From Nitrospira sp. MA-1 (GTDB lineage: Bacteria > Nitrospirota > Nitrospiria > Nitrospirales > UBA8639), in assembly GCA_032139905.1 (NCBI GenBank), contig JAQJDB010000002.1:62001-126000 (forward strand): 64,000 bases of DNA. Reading direction: 5' to 3'. This document shows, piece after piece, positions 18,527-27,052 of the stretch. The position numbers were made by a program, and so were the translations under genes. The notes beneath the pieces were generated by a model that saw only the letters and a list, made by a program, of their open reading frames with translations, did no database searches and had not been told where the DNA came from. Positions within the stretch are counted from its first letter, which is position 1; every line of letters begins with the position of its first letter.

Positions 18527-19252
18527 TTATCGTTTTGTGGGATGAATCAACGGCTGTGGCTTACGTCGAGTGAGTGTCCAACCCTCTTCCTCATATAACA
18601 AACAACATTTCATCCGACCACAGACCCCGATCCGGTGGCTATCCATACCATTCATGGGGGCATCTGACCGTCCCCGAGGATAGACCGGCTTAAAATCAGT
18701 CAAAAAGCTGGAGCAACACAACACCAATCCACAGGTATCCACACCGCTCAGTCTGGCGGCTTCCTCCCGGCTTGAAATCTGGCGCATCTCAATCCGACAT
18801 CCAAATCGCCTGGCTAGATCTTTGACCAGTTGCCGAAAATCAATCCGATCATCGGCCGTATAGGTAAAAGTAAGTGATCGCTGGGCAAACGATCCAAACA
18901 CCTCCACCAAGGTCATTTTGAGGCCGGATTCTTCAATTCGCTGATTACAAAATTCCTCACCTTCCTGGGCCAATCGGACCTGGCGGGCAATCTGACGTTT
19001 ATCATCTTCAGTGGCTTTTCGAATAATCTGTCGCATCACCCGCATTGGCGGGCTAAATGGAAGAAATTGAGGAGGGAGATAGACTTTCCCAAAAGTATGG
19101 TCGTTATCTAAATCCAACAAAACCCAATCGCCGACTTTCACTGTATGATCATCGGTCCTGGTTTTTTTAACCTCCCCTAGATCCCGAACTTTGACGCCGA
19201 CCACCGCAACTTCTTCTATAAATTCTTTTTGGTCTTCAGATTCCTGCACCAT
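18527..19252 (-). CDS. ricT: PSP1-domain protein RicT (YaaT family)
   Basis: 241 residues with the PSP1 domain in the C-terminal half. The two cysteine motifs are CGLVLCCSSF and CGRMKCCLLYE, so the six cysteines that bind iron-sulfur clusters in Bacillus RicT appear conserved. The N-terminus, VAVVGVKVRDLGEVKKTR, is typical of the family. In Bacillus the protein works in the Y-complex that controls RNA processing by RNase Y. Outside Firmicutes its partners are unclear, and none (RicA, RicF) is visible here. The ATG at 19252 fits the usual length. Confidence 0.88.
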   Translation of the reverse strand: MVQESEDQKEFIEEVAVVGVKVRDLGEVKKTRTDDHTVKVGDWVLLDLDNDHTFGKVYLPPQFLPFSPPMRVMRQIIRKATEDDKRQIARQVRLAQEGEEFCNQRIEESGLKMTLVEVFGSFAQRSLTFTYTADDRIDFRQLVKDLARRFGCRIEMRQISSREEAARLSGVDTCGLVLCCSSFLTDFKPVYPRGRSDAPMNGMDSHRIGVCGRMKCCLLYEEEGWTLTRRKPQPLIHPTKR

Positions 19253-19388
19253 GAATCATTGTCTCCCTTTGCTACCTAGGAATACTGTAGGCGTGAGGTT
19301 CAATCATACCGGACTTGCTGGAAGAGGCCAAGCGGGAATCCTGGAGGCTCAGGCCTCGTGACTTCACGCCACCCCTCCCATGCCATGG

Positions 19389-21008
19389 CTACCGTTGTTT
19401 TCGCAGGAAGGGAGGAGGAGCATGATCCAACTGATAAAGCCCGAGTGGTGCCAGCTGATCTGACAGATGAGATACCAGGGTTTCTCCATCGGATCCGGCT
19501 CCAAACACATTAAACGCCTGGCCGAAATGATAGCGACAGCCAAACGGTTCCAGTTCCTGCTTAAGACTTTCAGGAGGATCCCAATTCGCGGTGAGCAGGG
19601 CCGTCCGGGCCGGATTACGCCCACTGAACATAAACGATAAATGATCGGGATACCAATCCGCACCTCCCGTCGCATAGGACACAAACAGCCTGGCTTGAGC
19701 CGTTCGGCACAACTCGGCTAAATAGGCATTGGTCAAAAAGCCGTTTTCTCCCACCTGCAACCAAGTTCCCGGAGGAGAGAGACAGGCATAGGCCGCATAG
19801 CTCCGGACTTCTTTGAGTTGTTGTTGCGAGGCAAAAACCAAGAGAATCGGACCATACTTTGACACGAGCTTGGCCATGACCTTGTCTTGCAATGCCGAGT
19901 GGCCATCATTGGTCGGCCCGCTATCGGCATGCACCAACGTATTCCGCCCACGGTCCGCCACCAAATAACAATTTCGAGGAAGTTCCACATCACATGGGTC
20001 TTCACCGAAAAACGGCACGGACACGACCTCGGCATCTCCTATACGCCAACTTTCGCCATGGGCCAGCTCCCTGACCTGTGAAAAACCTAATTCTCTGAGA
20101 AGGGCCAGATAATCATAATGCAGCGTTTTCCGGTTGCGTCGACTCGGAACAAAAATCGGCACATCTTTGGGTAAATGGTACAGGGTTCGGGGATCGACAT
20201 GGTCGTCATGATCATGAGTGAGAAAAATTCCAGCCGGGCGGGGCAGGAGATTGGCCCACAGAGATGGGACAGGCGACTCCGCGAACCATGGCATGAGCCA
20301 GGGATCAAACAATAAAAAACTATCCTGATGTCGATACATCAGCGCGGCATGCCCCAGATGCACCACATCCTGGTCCTTTGTGATTTGCCTCCAATGCGCC
20401 TCAATGGAGGTGTTTGGCGCAGTGGCGAGACAATCATGGTCTTTCAAGAGGGTAAAGAGCTGCGCCAATTGACGCTCAAGGTCTCGCCCGCCAGCCTGGG
20501 CCGCCGTTTGAATTTCGCCCATCGTATTCCTGCCAGTGAGAAAACCCAGGAAATGCCCTACATTCGGCCCGATTGGCCGCTCAAACCCAAAGGGGATGGC
20601 TTGTCGCGTGACGGAATTAAAAATCCGCATTCCCCCATATGTCATTTTGGCCGAGGCAGTAGGATTTCTTGGATAGGTCCATTGAAAGGTTCCATCGGAT
20701 TTCCGTCCGCATTGGATATGTCGTTGCAGGGGAGGACGGCTTTGCACCACTTCCGCATAGGCATCCTCCAAACGACGGGATATCTGAGGGTCATCCACGG
20801 AAGCACGTTTGGCCATGATGTCGCTGATGGCGGTCTCGATACCGCTCATCATGAGCCCATGCACCTGATGAAGACTGCTGACAACTTCCGGATCCACCCC
20901 GCCCAAAAACGGAAATGGTCCGGGCTCTTCCGCACTTTCCAACTGAACCCACACCCAGGGGTGCAGTCCGACATACTGCGTGGGATTAATGTTCGTCCAG
21001 GGATTCAT
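19389..21008 (-). CDS. MBL-fold metallo-hydrolase with an N-terminal winged-helix-like domain
   Basis: 539 residues. The C-terminal about 320 form a metallo-beta-lactamase fold: VVHLGHAALMYRHQ, the metal motif HDHDDH at 265-270, and the later HADSGPTNDGHS. This arrangement is like UlaG or CMP-Neu5Ac hydroxylase-like hydrolases. The N-terminal about 200 residues are unusual. Residues 148-195 (FLTGRNTMGEIQTAAQAGG, then an LxxLLxxH helix) resemble the PqqD/winged-helix domains of peptide-modifying enzymes. The substrate is unknown. The VOC gene lies 76 bp upstream on the same strand. Confidence 0.8.
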   Translation of the reverse strand: MNPWTNINPTQYVGLHPWVWVQLESAEEPGPFPFLGGVDPEVVSSLHQVHGLMMSGIETAISDIMAKRASVDDPQISRRLEDAYAEVVQSRPPLQRHIQCGRKSDGTFQWTYPRNPTASAKMTYGGMRIFNSVTRQAIPFGFERPIGPNVGHFLGFLTGRNTMGEIQTAAQAGGRDLERQLAQLFTLLKDHDCLATAPNTSIEAHWRQITKDQDVVHLGHAALMYRHQDSFLLFDPWLMPWFAESPVPSLWANLLPRPAGIFLTHDHDDHVDPRTLYHLPKDVPIFVPSRRNRKTLHYDYLALLRELGFSQVRELAHGESWRIGDAEVVSVPFFGEDPCDVELPRNCYLVADRGRNTLVHADSGPTNDGHSALQDKVMAKLVSKYGPILLVFASQQQLKEVRSYAAYACLSPPGTWLQVGENGFLTNAYLAELCRTAQARLFVSYATGGADWYPDHLSFMFSGRNPARTALLTANWDPPESLKQELEPFGCRYHFGQAFNVFGAGSDGETLVSHLSDQLAPLGLYQLDHAPPPFLRKQR

Positions 21009-21083
21009 GACAACGTGAGATGGAGAAAAAACTCTGTCGTATATGGTGAAAAGAAGGAACCCCGGGGGTTCGACCCTTCTCTA

Positions 21084-21527
21084 TCACAATTGGATTGAGG
21101 GTTCAAACAACACCTGGATTGTATTGAAATCCGGATCTGAGAGATAAAACGAATAACTGCCATCACGATGTTGCTTCAGGGGTTTCACAATCGTGGCGCC
21201 CTGTTCCGTGGCTTCGGAAAACAGCGCATCCACACTTGACGGAGAATCCATGATAAACCCCAAATGATCCAACGGGTGAACCCGGGAAAGGTTAAATTGA
21301 CTTAACTCTTCAGCCGTCACTTGATGCAGCGCCAGATTGTCATAGCCCGTACTGAGATAAACATTTTCGGGATCAGGATGCCACACAACTTTCATCTCAA
21401 ACAGTCGTTCATAAAACCGTTGGGAAACCTGAACATCCCGCACCCGCAAGGCCAAATGTCGAAGGCCACGGGTTTTTCTTTTTTCCTGCATCTCAATTCC
21501 GTGAATGGATAAAGAGGGAAACCGCAT
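21084..21527 (-). CDS. VOC-superfamily (glyoxalase/dioxygenase-like) protein
   Basis: About 135-147 residues forming a single VOC domain. It begins LRHLALRVRDVQVSQRFYERLF and carries HPLDHLGFIMDSPSSVDALF. It ends YSFYLSDPDFNTIQVLFEP, with the conserved terminal Glu ligand of VOC metal sites. The two His residues and the Glu suggest a metal-dependent enzyme, but glyoxalase I, a dioxygenase and a resistance protein cannot be told apart. The start is uncertain: ATGs at 21527 and 21491; the latter is just before the domain. Confidence 0.82.
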   Translation of the reverse strand: MRFPSLSIHGIEMQEKRKTRGLRHLALRVRDVQVSQRFYERLFEMKVVWHPDPENVYLSTGYDNLALHQVTAEELSQFNLSRVHPLDHLGFIMDSPSSVDALFSEATEQGATIVKPLKQHRDGSYSFYLSDPDFNTIQVLFEPSIQL

Positions 21528-21752
21528 CACTCAAGAGTATTTTCGGAGAAAGGCATCATAACCAGGACACTGGAAGGGAGCAAGTTGCCAAACAAATGCC
21601 GAAGGTTCCTAAGGTCTGTTAAAAATCTTACCCTGTTCAACTTTCCCTCCTAAAACCTTTGGACTATCATTCATGATCAGGGGGATTTATGGTATTTTAT
21701 GAATGGAATATATACAAAATTGTGGCATGGTCAGAAAGAATTGGAGGAAAAG

Positions 21753-22616
21753 ATGGCAGGAATGATGCGGAATCGACGTATAGGGTATATCGGGGTAGGA
21801 GCGTGCCTACTCTTCATCGCTGGAGCTTCCAGCATGGTGAGCGCTTCCGAGACCCCTCAGGAAATTGTCGGAAAAGACGGCGCTCCCATGGTCTTGATTC
21901 CCGAAGGAATCTTCCCGATGGGAGTCCCTAAAGCGGCCAGGGATGGGGGACTCGACGAACGGCCGAATCATGACGTGTTCGTGAGTACCTTTTATATGGA
22001 TAAGTATGAACTCACCAATGGACGGTATCTTCAATTCGTGACCGAAACCGGGCACCGCACTCCCCAACATCCCACGGATCCGAAAAGGGGTCTGTGGAAA
22101 CAGAATATGATGCCCGAGTCGGTTACCGACCTTCCGGTTATCAACGTGGACTGGAAAGATGCCGAAGCCTATTGCCACTGGGCAGGAAAACGTCTTCCCA
22201 CCGAAGCCGAATGGGAAAAAGCGGCAAAAGGCCCCAACGACTGGCGCTTTCCTTGGGGTGACGTCGAACCCACGCTGGACCATTTGAATTTCAATCAATC
22301 GTGGCGCGGAGAGGCCACATTAACCCAGGTGGGTATTTATGAAAAAGGCAAAAGCCCCTATGGTATTTACGATGTAGCTGGCAATGTCTGGGAATGGGTG
22401 GCTGACTGGTACGAAGCAGACTATTACAGCAAGAGCCCTGCACGGAATCCGCCAGGACCCGAAACCGGCACATACAAAGTGTTGCGGAGTTCAGGCTGGC
22501 AAGGGGAGACACCCCAGGTGCGAATCTTCACGAGGATCAAAAGTCTTCCAACGGACCGTAATAATTCCACGGGGTTCCGATGCGCCAAGGATGGGCCTGA
22601 TCCATCAACCCACTAA
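21753..22616 (+). CDS. secreted formylglycine-generating-enzyme-like (SUMF1-fold) protein
   Basis: 287 residues from the ATG at 21753, with GGAGG five bases upstream. An in-frame start at 21699 would only lengthen the signal region. A signal peptide or membrane anchor spans residues about 9-30 (GYIGVGACLLFIAGASSM). The SUMF1 domain shows MVLIPEGIFPMGVPK, VFVSTFYMDKYELTNGRYLQ, AYCHWAGKRLPTEAEWEKAA, GIYDVAGNVWEWVADWY and the final STGFRC. In true FGE the active-site cysteine pair lies between GSW and RYR. Here that stretch is SSGWQGETPQVRIFTRI with no cysteine. So it is probably a non-catalytic or differently acting relative, exported to the periplasm. HemD follows 28 bp downstream. Confidence 0.85.
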   Translation: MAGMMRNRRIGYIGVGACLLFIAGASSMVSASETPQEIVGKDGAPMVLIPEGIFPMGVPKAARDGGLDERPNHDVFVSTFYMDKYELTNGRYLQFVTETGHRTPQHPTDPKRGLWKQNMMPESVTDLPVINVDWKDAEAYCHWAGKRLPTEAEWEKAAKGPNDWRFPWGDVEPTLDHLNFNQSWRGEATLTQVGIYEKGKSPYGIYDVAGNVWEWVADWYEADYYSKSPARNPPGPETGTYKVLRSSGWQGETPQVRIFTRIKSLPTDRNNSTGFRCAKDGPDPSTH

Positions 22617-22644
22617 ACCTTACAACCCGTTGAAAGTACCACCC

Positions 22645-23529
22645 ATGAACGGTGAACAATCCAATGCCGGCTTTCAAGGACTCCGGGTCGGGGCTCTTGA
22701 AAGCCGGATGGCTAAGGAAATGGAACGGTTGATTGTCCGGCACGGAGGAGTGCCCCTCGTCGCCCCGTCAATGAGGGAACTCCCTCTATCGGACAATCCT
22801 CAGGCGCTGGAATGTGGCGATGCCTTGCTGGCTGGTCATGTCGACATACTTGTCCTGCTCACCGGAGTAGGATTTCGCACTCTGTTGGATGTCGTTCAAA
22901 CCCGATATGCACTGGAGGCAATCACCGGCGCCTTGCGCAACACGGTGCTCGTCGTGCGGGGTCCCAAACCAGCCCTGGTATTAAAAGACCTTGGACTTCA
23001 GCCGAATATCCTGGTCCCCGAACCCAATACATGGAAAGATACTCTGGTTGCCATTGATGCATCCTACCCAGACGGGCTCAAGGGCTTACGGATTGCAGTG
23101 CAGGAATATGGGGTCAGTAACCCGAAATTTTTAGAAGGCCTGAGGGAACGGGGAGCAAAAGTCCGACCGGTTCCAGTCTATCGGTGGACCTTACCTGAGG
23201 ATCTGGCACCCCTGAAACATCTGCTTCAAGAAGTCATGGATGGGGTCATACCGGTTTTGTTGATCACCAACGCCATCCAAGTTGAACATCTCATCAAAGT
23301 GCTAGAAAAGGATGAAAAGATCAATGAGTTCCGAAAGGCCCTTCATCGCATGATGGTCGCCTCCATCGGCCATCTGGCGACTGAACGTTTACGCCACTAT
23401 GGATTCCCCGTCGACCTCGAACCCTCCCACCCAAAAATGGGGATTCTGGTCAAAGAAGCCTCCCAGGCCGTTCACACCATCCTGACCACGAAGAACGCCC
23501 CGCCAATGAGGGATACACCCGCGCCCTGA
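22645..23529 (+). CDS. hemD: uroporphyrinogen-III synthase
   Basis: 294 residues from the ATG at 22645. The open frame continues upstream to 22384 but there it only shadows the previous gene. It begins FQGLRVGALESRMAKEMERL and carries ILVLLTGVGFRTLLDVV, with the Thr-Gly-Val loop, and a second HEM4 half (GLRIAVQEYGVSNPKFLEGL, VPVYRW, VLLITNAIQVEHLIKVL, VASIGHLATERLRHYGFPV). The enzyme closes and inverts ring D of hydroxymethylbilane to give uroporphyrinogen III for heme, siroheme and cobalamin. No other heme gene lies beside it. Confidence 0.85.
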   Translation: MNGEQSNAGFQGLRVGALESRMAKEMERLIVRHGGVPLVAPSMRELPLSDNPQALECGDALLAGHVDILVLLTGVGFRTLLDVVQTRYALEAITGALRNTVLVVRGPKPALVLKDLGLQPNILVPEPNTWKDTLVAIDASYPDGLKGLRIAVQEYGVSNPKFLEGLRERGAKVRPVPVYRWTLPEDLAPLKHLLQEVMDGVIPVLLITNAIQVEHLIKVLEKDEKINEFRKALHRMMVASIGHLATERLRHYGFPVDLEPSHPKMGILVKEASQAVHTILTTKNAPPMRDTPAP

Positions 23530-23663
23530 TCCTCAGCGAACATATCAGACATTTACCCTTATAACCGGAATAGGCATTTTCTTTAACTTCCGACTGGGTC
23601 GGAGGGAAATGTACCATCATTTCAAGCACAGTCCACTAACTGGAATTTTTAGAATTCATGGTA

Positions 23664-23887
23664 GTTGCCGGGTTTCGGCCCGGCAGCCGATTCACTTTTG
23701 TTTTGGCAAAAGTAAACAAAACCATTGACGCCCCGTCCGGTCTCATTAAGATGGGACGGACGCGAGCCTGAGGAGGGCGGCCTAACTCGCGGAGCTTGTC
23801 CTGAGCCAGGCCGAAGGGCTCAAACAAAGCCCGCCGGTCCATGAGAGCGTCCGACCCAAGGACCGGACGGCAGGCGTCAGTCAATGG
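23664..23887 (+). repeat. dispersed structured element, copy A
   Basis: About 224 bp with nested inverted repeats. A first hairpin is TGCCGGG-loop-CCCGGCA. A second is ACTTTTG-ttttgg-CAAAAGT. A large outer stem pairs 23722-23742 (CCATTGACGCC then CCGTCCGGTC) with 23861-23887 (GACCGGACGG, then GGCGTC and CAATGG). It is closely similar to copy B at 25178-25376, in the same orientation, and to an inverted degenerate copy at 34687-34858. Stem differences between copies are compensatory, so base pairing is under selection. It includes an extra segment, cttgtcctgagccaggccga, missing from copy B. It lies just downstream of hemD and is not inside a convincing gene. Confidence 0.85.
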
Positions 23888-24003
23888 GGAGGGGCCATAG
23901 ACACAGAAGACCATGGAAATTTATCGTAATCACCATTCATTTGGGAGTCCTTTTTTTTGACAGGAAAAGGCCCCCTAAGTGGTCGGCGTTAGACCGCGTC
24001 AGC

Positions 24004-24303
24004 TCAAGGAAGACGTTGGCGCCATTTTTCAGGATCGCGAGCGGTGTGAAATATGCCGTAGACCGTCACTTGATCTTCAACATACTCATAGAAGATTGCA
24101 TACGGGAAGCGTCGCACCAACCCGCGACGATAGTTCTCGAAGACCGTCATATACATCTCGGGTGTTCGGCAGAGAGCTTCAATACACGCATCGACACAAT
24201 TCAAAAACTCCTCCCCCAAACCGGTTCGCTGACTTTCGTACCAGGCGTGCGCTTCTGCGACATCTTGCCCGGCCTCCGGGGCAAAGATCAATTCAACGGC
24301 CAT
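24004..24303 (-). CDS. RelE/ParE-family toxin
   Basis: 99 residues with the ParE/RelE fold: VELIFAPEAGQDVAEAHAWY, EEFLNCVDACIEAL, ENYRRGLVRRFPYAIFYEYV, and a C-terminal VYGIFHTARDPEKWRQR. The RRFPYAIFYE strand and HTARDP are typical of ParE-like members. Its start overlaps the antitoxin gene end by 11 bp, the usual antitoxin-first order. ParE toxins act on gyrase and RelE on ribosome-bound mRNA; the target here is not predictable. Confidence 0.87.
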   Translation of the reverse strand: MAVELIFAPEAGQDVAEAHAWYESQRTGLGEEFLNCVDACIEALCRTPEMYMTVFENYRRGLVRRFPYAIFYEYVEDQVTVYGIFHTARDPEKWRQRLP

Positions 24304-24517
24304 AACGACTTCGGACTCTTCGTTTGACTTCTTCCCACGTGAGTCCGGAGGCCGGGTTTGTCATCAGGCGGGCCTTTCTCCGGGCTAGCTCTTCCTTTTG
24401 CCAGTCATGAACGGGGACAGCTTCGGGACTGGCCGCAAGGTCATCCCACAAATCTTCGACAAGCTGTAGTTTTTCGGACGGACTCAGATCAAAAATCGTG
24501 GGATTGGTTGGGTTCAC
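24293..24517 (-). CDS. addiction-module antitoxin (PF09720/TIGR02574 type)
   Basis: 74 residues from a GTG at 24517, preceded by an excellent AAGGAGG seven bases upstream. An ATG farther upstream (24544) is in frame but the ribosome-binding site lies inside that reading, so it is not the start. The sequence LSPSEKLQLVEDLWDDLAAS, then HDWQKEELARRKARL and GLTWEEVKRRVRSRYGR, is the signature of this antitoxin family. It should neutralise the RelE/ParE toxin encoded by the overlapping downstream gene and probably autoregulates the operon. Confidence 0.87.
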   Translation of the reverse strand: MNPTNPTIFDLSPSEKLQLVEDLWDDLAASPEAVPVHDWQKEELARRKARLMTNPASGLTWEEVKRRVRSRYGR

Positions 24518-24744
24518 CTGAAAACCTCCTTCAATGGGGTTCAAACATAACGAATCCTATATAAATAGTTACTTAGTAATCGGCACTCAATCTCAATGGG
24601 GAAGTTGACCACCCCTAGCTCGAATTGTTCCAGACAAGTTTTCCGTTCTGCGTTGGATTACCGCATCCACTGACGATTTTAGCTGAGTTAGATACATCAA
24701 TGACAATTCTCACTAGATTACCCCGGTAAATGCCGCCGGCACTC

Positions 24745-24957
24745 CTCAACATCCCGGACTGTGGGAAACAAGCCCGGGATTATCCTCAATTTCTGCCATG
24801 GCTTGCTTAAGAACATTCACCCACTCATGGCAGACAGGGTTTTCCAATCTCGTTGTTGCACACGAACAAATTCCGTCTTCGCGGACTCCCACAGCGTTTG
24901 CCAATAGGCATGGTCAGAGTTGCGGAATCCAGGAAGAATGAGTGCAAGGACATTCAC
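24745..24957 (-). pseudogene. remnant of an RBBP9/YdeN-family alpha/beta hydrolase
   Basis: Reading leftwards from a GTG at 24957, the frame gives VLALILPGFRNSDHAYWQTL, then WESAKTEFVRVQQRDWKTL. That matches the N-terminus of RBBP9/YdeN serine hydrolases (LILPG..NS...HWQTLW...RV.QRDW). The frame then shifts: the continuing family text (CHEWVNVLKQAMAEIED and the nucleophile elbow LVSHSPGC) lies in another frame, and a stop follows. With a frameshift and no C-terminal half it cannot encode a functional hydrolase. The alternative, a sequencing frameshift, would not explain the missing C-terminus. Confidence 0.65.
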
Positions 24958-25177
24958 GATAGCGATTCATTTTGGTATTTATAATACAAGCTGAGCAATA
25001 CCCTTGCCGAGAAATGATAACCAAAAGAATTCTTAGATCATTCAGATTTTGTGCTTTTGGCCTTACATCTTTACGATGTGTATCAGGAATTCATCTTTGG
25101 GTTTTCTAGTAAAATAGCGCTGGCAGTTAAACGCATCGTGTTGTGTCCACATCACTCGTGTCACCGTGATTTTCTGC

Positions 25178-25376
25178 GTTGCCGGGTTTCGCCCCGGCAG
25201 GCGAGGCCCTTTTGGTTTGGCAAAAGGGCCCAAAACCATTGACGCCCCGTCTGGCCTTATTAGAGCGGACGGACGCCAGTCTTAGGAGGGCGGACCAACT
25301 CGCTCCGCTCAAACAAGGCCCGCCAGCTGATGAGAGCGCCCCTCCCTTGGGCCAGACGGCAGGCGTCGGACCATGG
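25178..25376 (+). repeat. dispersed structured element, copy B
   Basis: About 199 bp, same orientation as copy A. Hairpin one is TGCCGGG-loop-CCCGGCA. Hairpin two is GGCCCTTTTG-gtttgg-CAAAAGGGCC. The outer stem pairs 25236-25256 (GACGCC then CCGTCTGGCC) with 25350-25376 (GGCCAGACGG, GGCGTC, CCATGG). Against copy A, the outer stem has a C:G to T:A and a T:A to C:G change on opposite arms, and hairpin two changes A:T to C:G at its base; pairing is kept each time. Between the two copies lie the toxin-antitoxin pair and the hydrolase remnant. Confidence 0.85.
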
Positions 25377-25479
25377 GAGACGAACCTTTCAGGGACTCAC
25401 ATGAAAGAGGGTGGAGCCATATATTCTGTATTATCCGAATTCTTCTACGAAATTAAAGAGTAGGGAACCGGAATGGGGA

Positions 25480-26508
25480 TTAGTCTCCGCTACCCGCGTA
25501 GCCGGTCGGCCGAAGCACCATGTCAGGCCCTAGCGCCTCAACTTTATCCGTAACAGTTGGCAGATCTGCTATCCCGAAGCGCTCATTTATGGCCTTCACC
25601 ACTCGCACCATCATCGACTCTGCATCAAGCATCGGGTGCACATATACCGATTCAATAAATGCACTCAAAGCCTCTGGCTTGCTGTGGTTCCCTTTGTCAA
25701 TGGAAAGGGAAACACCGCTTGATTCTGGATGTGGATCCACAACGGGCCCGAACAGATCACGCACTGGATAAATAATTGCTCTAATTTCGTTCTCATACGC
25801 GTACATACAAGGCTTAATGCTAAAGGCTCCTACCCTAACGTCTTTCCCTAAATTGAGACGTTCAACCAAGTCTCCCTGAAGGGCATTGCCAGGCTCTTTA
25901 AGCCCCTCCACATATTCAACATCAATTACCTCGCCACTAAGCCCACCCCTTTGCAGCCAGTCGAGGTTGTTGGCAACCAATGCTTTCAGCTTTTCGACAC
26001 TTGAACAGACGGCTACGGACTCCGTTCCTCCACCGTATTGGTTCCACATAGCAAGGGACATTGTTTTTGCACGGGTCCAACAGCTTATGTATGTAGATTC
26101 CCGGGCCACACTGACTTGCTGTACCCACTCTTGTACACTTTCATTGTAGTTGTCGTGATGTTTAAGCCAGCTCGAAACAACCATTTGAAGATATTCCTCG
26201 CGCTTGGACGGATGGTAAGTAACCAAACCTTTAAGAACATCACCAAAAGCTGACTTCTGTTCGATCCCATCAAGAGTCCTATAGATATTGTCAGCCTCGA
26301 TCAAAATACGATCCTGATCGCCAGCACACTCTGTTAGGAGTTTCTGAAGCCGCTCTGCGTTATGTTTAGCTTTGGTCCAGCGCTGCTTTTCACCCCACAC
26401 CACCGCATGGGCGACCCATTTACCTTCTGTTTCGTCTTGGAAGAGAGATGCCTTAGGACAAAAAATCGATTTTGAGCGAAGCAAATCGACATATTTTGCA
26501 AGCGACAT
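25480..26508 (-). CDS. DUF2971 family protein
   Basis: 342 residues. Features of the DUF2971 family visible here are the N-terminal LAKYVDLLRSKSIFCPKASL followed by FQDETEG, the middle STYISCWTRAKTMSLAMWNQYG, and a later ISIKPCMYAYENEIRAIIYP-like FSIKPCMYAYENEIRAIIYP. The function of the family is unknown; genes of this type are common in accessory islands. It is preceded by a normal-looking start region and lies in the accessory patch next to the HEPN-like gene, 88 bp away, on the same strand. No membrane segment is seen. Confidence 0.8.
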   Translation of the reverse strand: MSLAKYVDLLRSKSIFCPKASLFQDETEGKWVAHAVVWGEKQRWTKAKHNAERLQKLLTECAGDQDRILIEADNIYRTLDGIEQKSAFGDVLKGLVTYHPSKREEYLQMVVSSWLKHHDNYNESVQEWVQQVSVARESTYISCWTRAKTMSLAMWNQYGGGTESVAVCSSVEKLKALVANNLDWLQRGGLSGEVIDVEYVEGLKEPGNALQGDLVERLNLGKDVRVGAFSIKPCMYAYENEIRAIIYPVRDLFGPVVDPHPESSGVSLSIDKGNHSKPEALSAFIESVYVHPMLDAESMMVRVVKAINERFGIADLPTVTDKVEALGPDMVLRPTGYAGSGD

Positions 26509-26596
26509 GTAACGCCAGATTTTCCCTCAGTCATTTACTCTCCATACGTTACATGCTCGGTCGGCTGCATTGTGTGGTTAAACTGTCACCACCACA

Positions 26597-27034
26597 CTAA
26601 CCCTCTAGGAGCGGCATCTGCCTTAAATAAAGCTCTCGGAGCATCTCAGCAAACTTATGGGCAGAAATGAAAAGCTTCGTGAGTTCACGCAGCTCTTCCA
26701 AAAGCTCCGCATGTCTCACGTCATCAGCGAATTCTTCAGCACGGTCCCCAAAAAATTGATGGACGAGAAAATTCCTTGCCTCCCTAGCCTCCTCGAAGGT
26801 TCCTGATACGTCAGGCTCAAATCGGACTTGGTCCAAGCAAATTTTTATAACGCGATTCAGGCTCTTCCGCTCAGCTCCACGCAGGAACTCCTCTGCCTCC
26901 TTCCGCACCCGAAACTCCCCATGAGCCACTCCGTGAGCCAGCAAAACGGTTACCATTTCTGCCTCGAATAACTGAGCCCATCGCAACGCAAGGCCGACTG
27001 CGGCGTAAACGCTCCTATCGGTCTCGGTCATTGG
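26597..27034 (-). CDS. small helical protein with HEPN-like RNxxxH motif
   Basis: 145-151 residues, all predicted helical, with an N-terminus TDRSVYAAVGLALRWAQLFE and a central AREARNFLVHQFF. The R-N-x-x-x-H arrangement is the catalytic signature of HEPN-domain RNases, and the surrounding context (helix before, hydrophobic helix after) fits. I cannot exclude a chance match. Start codons are GTG at 27052 or ATG at 27034. It sits immediately upstream of the DUF2971 gene on the same strand and may form a pair with it. No MNT nucleotidyltransferase antitoxin, the usual HEPN partner, is seen nearby. Confidence 0.55.
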   Translation of the reverse strand, partial: PMTETDRSVYAAVGLALRWAQLFEAEMVTVLLAHGVAHGEFRVRKEAEEFLRGAERKSLNRVIKICLDQVRFEPDVSGTFEEAREARNFLVHQFFGDRAEEFADDVRHAELLEELRELTKLFISAHKFAEMLRELYLRQMPLLEG

Positions 27035-27052
27035 CATGATTGTCTCATACAC

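Noticed and set aside
20328-21098. 256-codon plus-strand ORF
   Set aside because: It lies antisense to the MBL hydrolase gene, has no family resemblance and a poor start region.
22384-22644. N-terminal extension of the hemD frame
   Set aside because: It overlaps the FGE-like gene in another frame and precedes the conserved HemD start.
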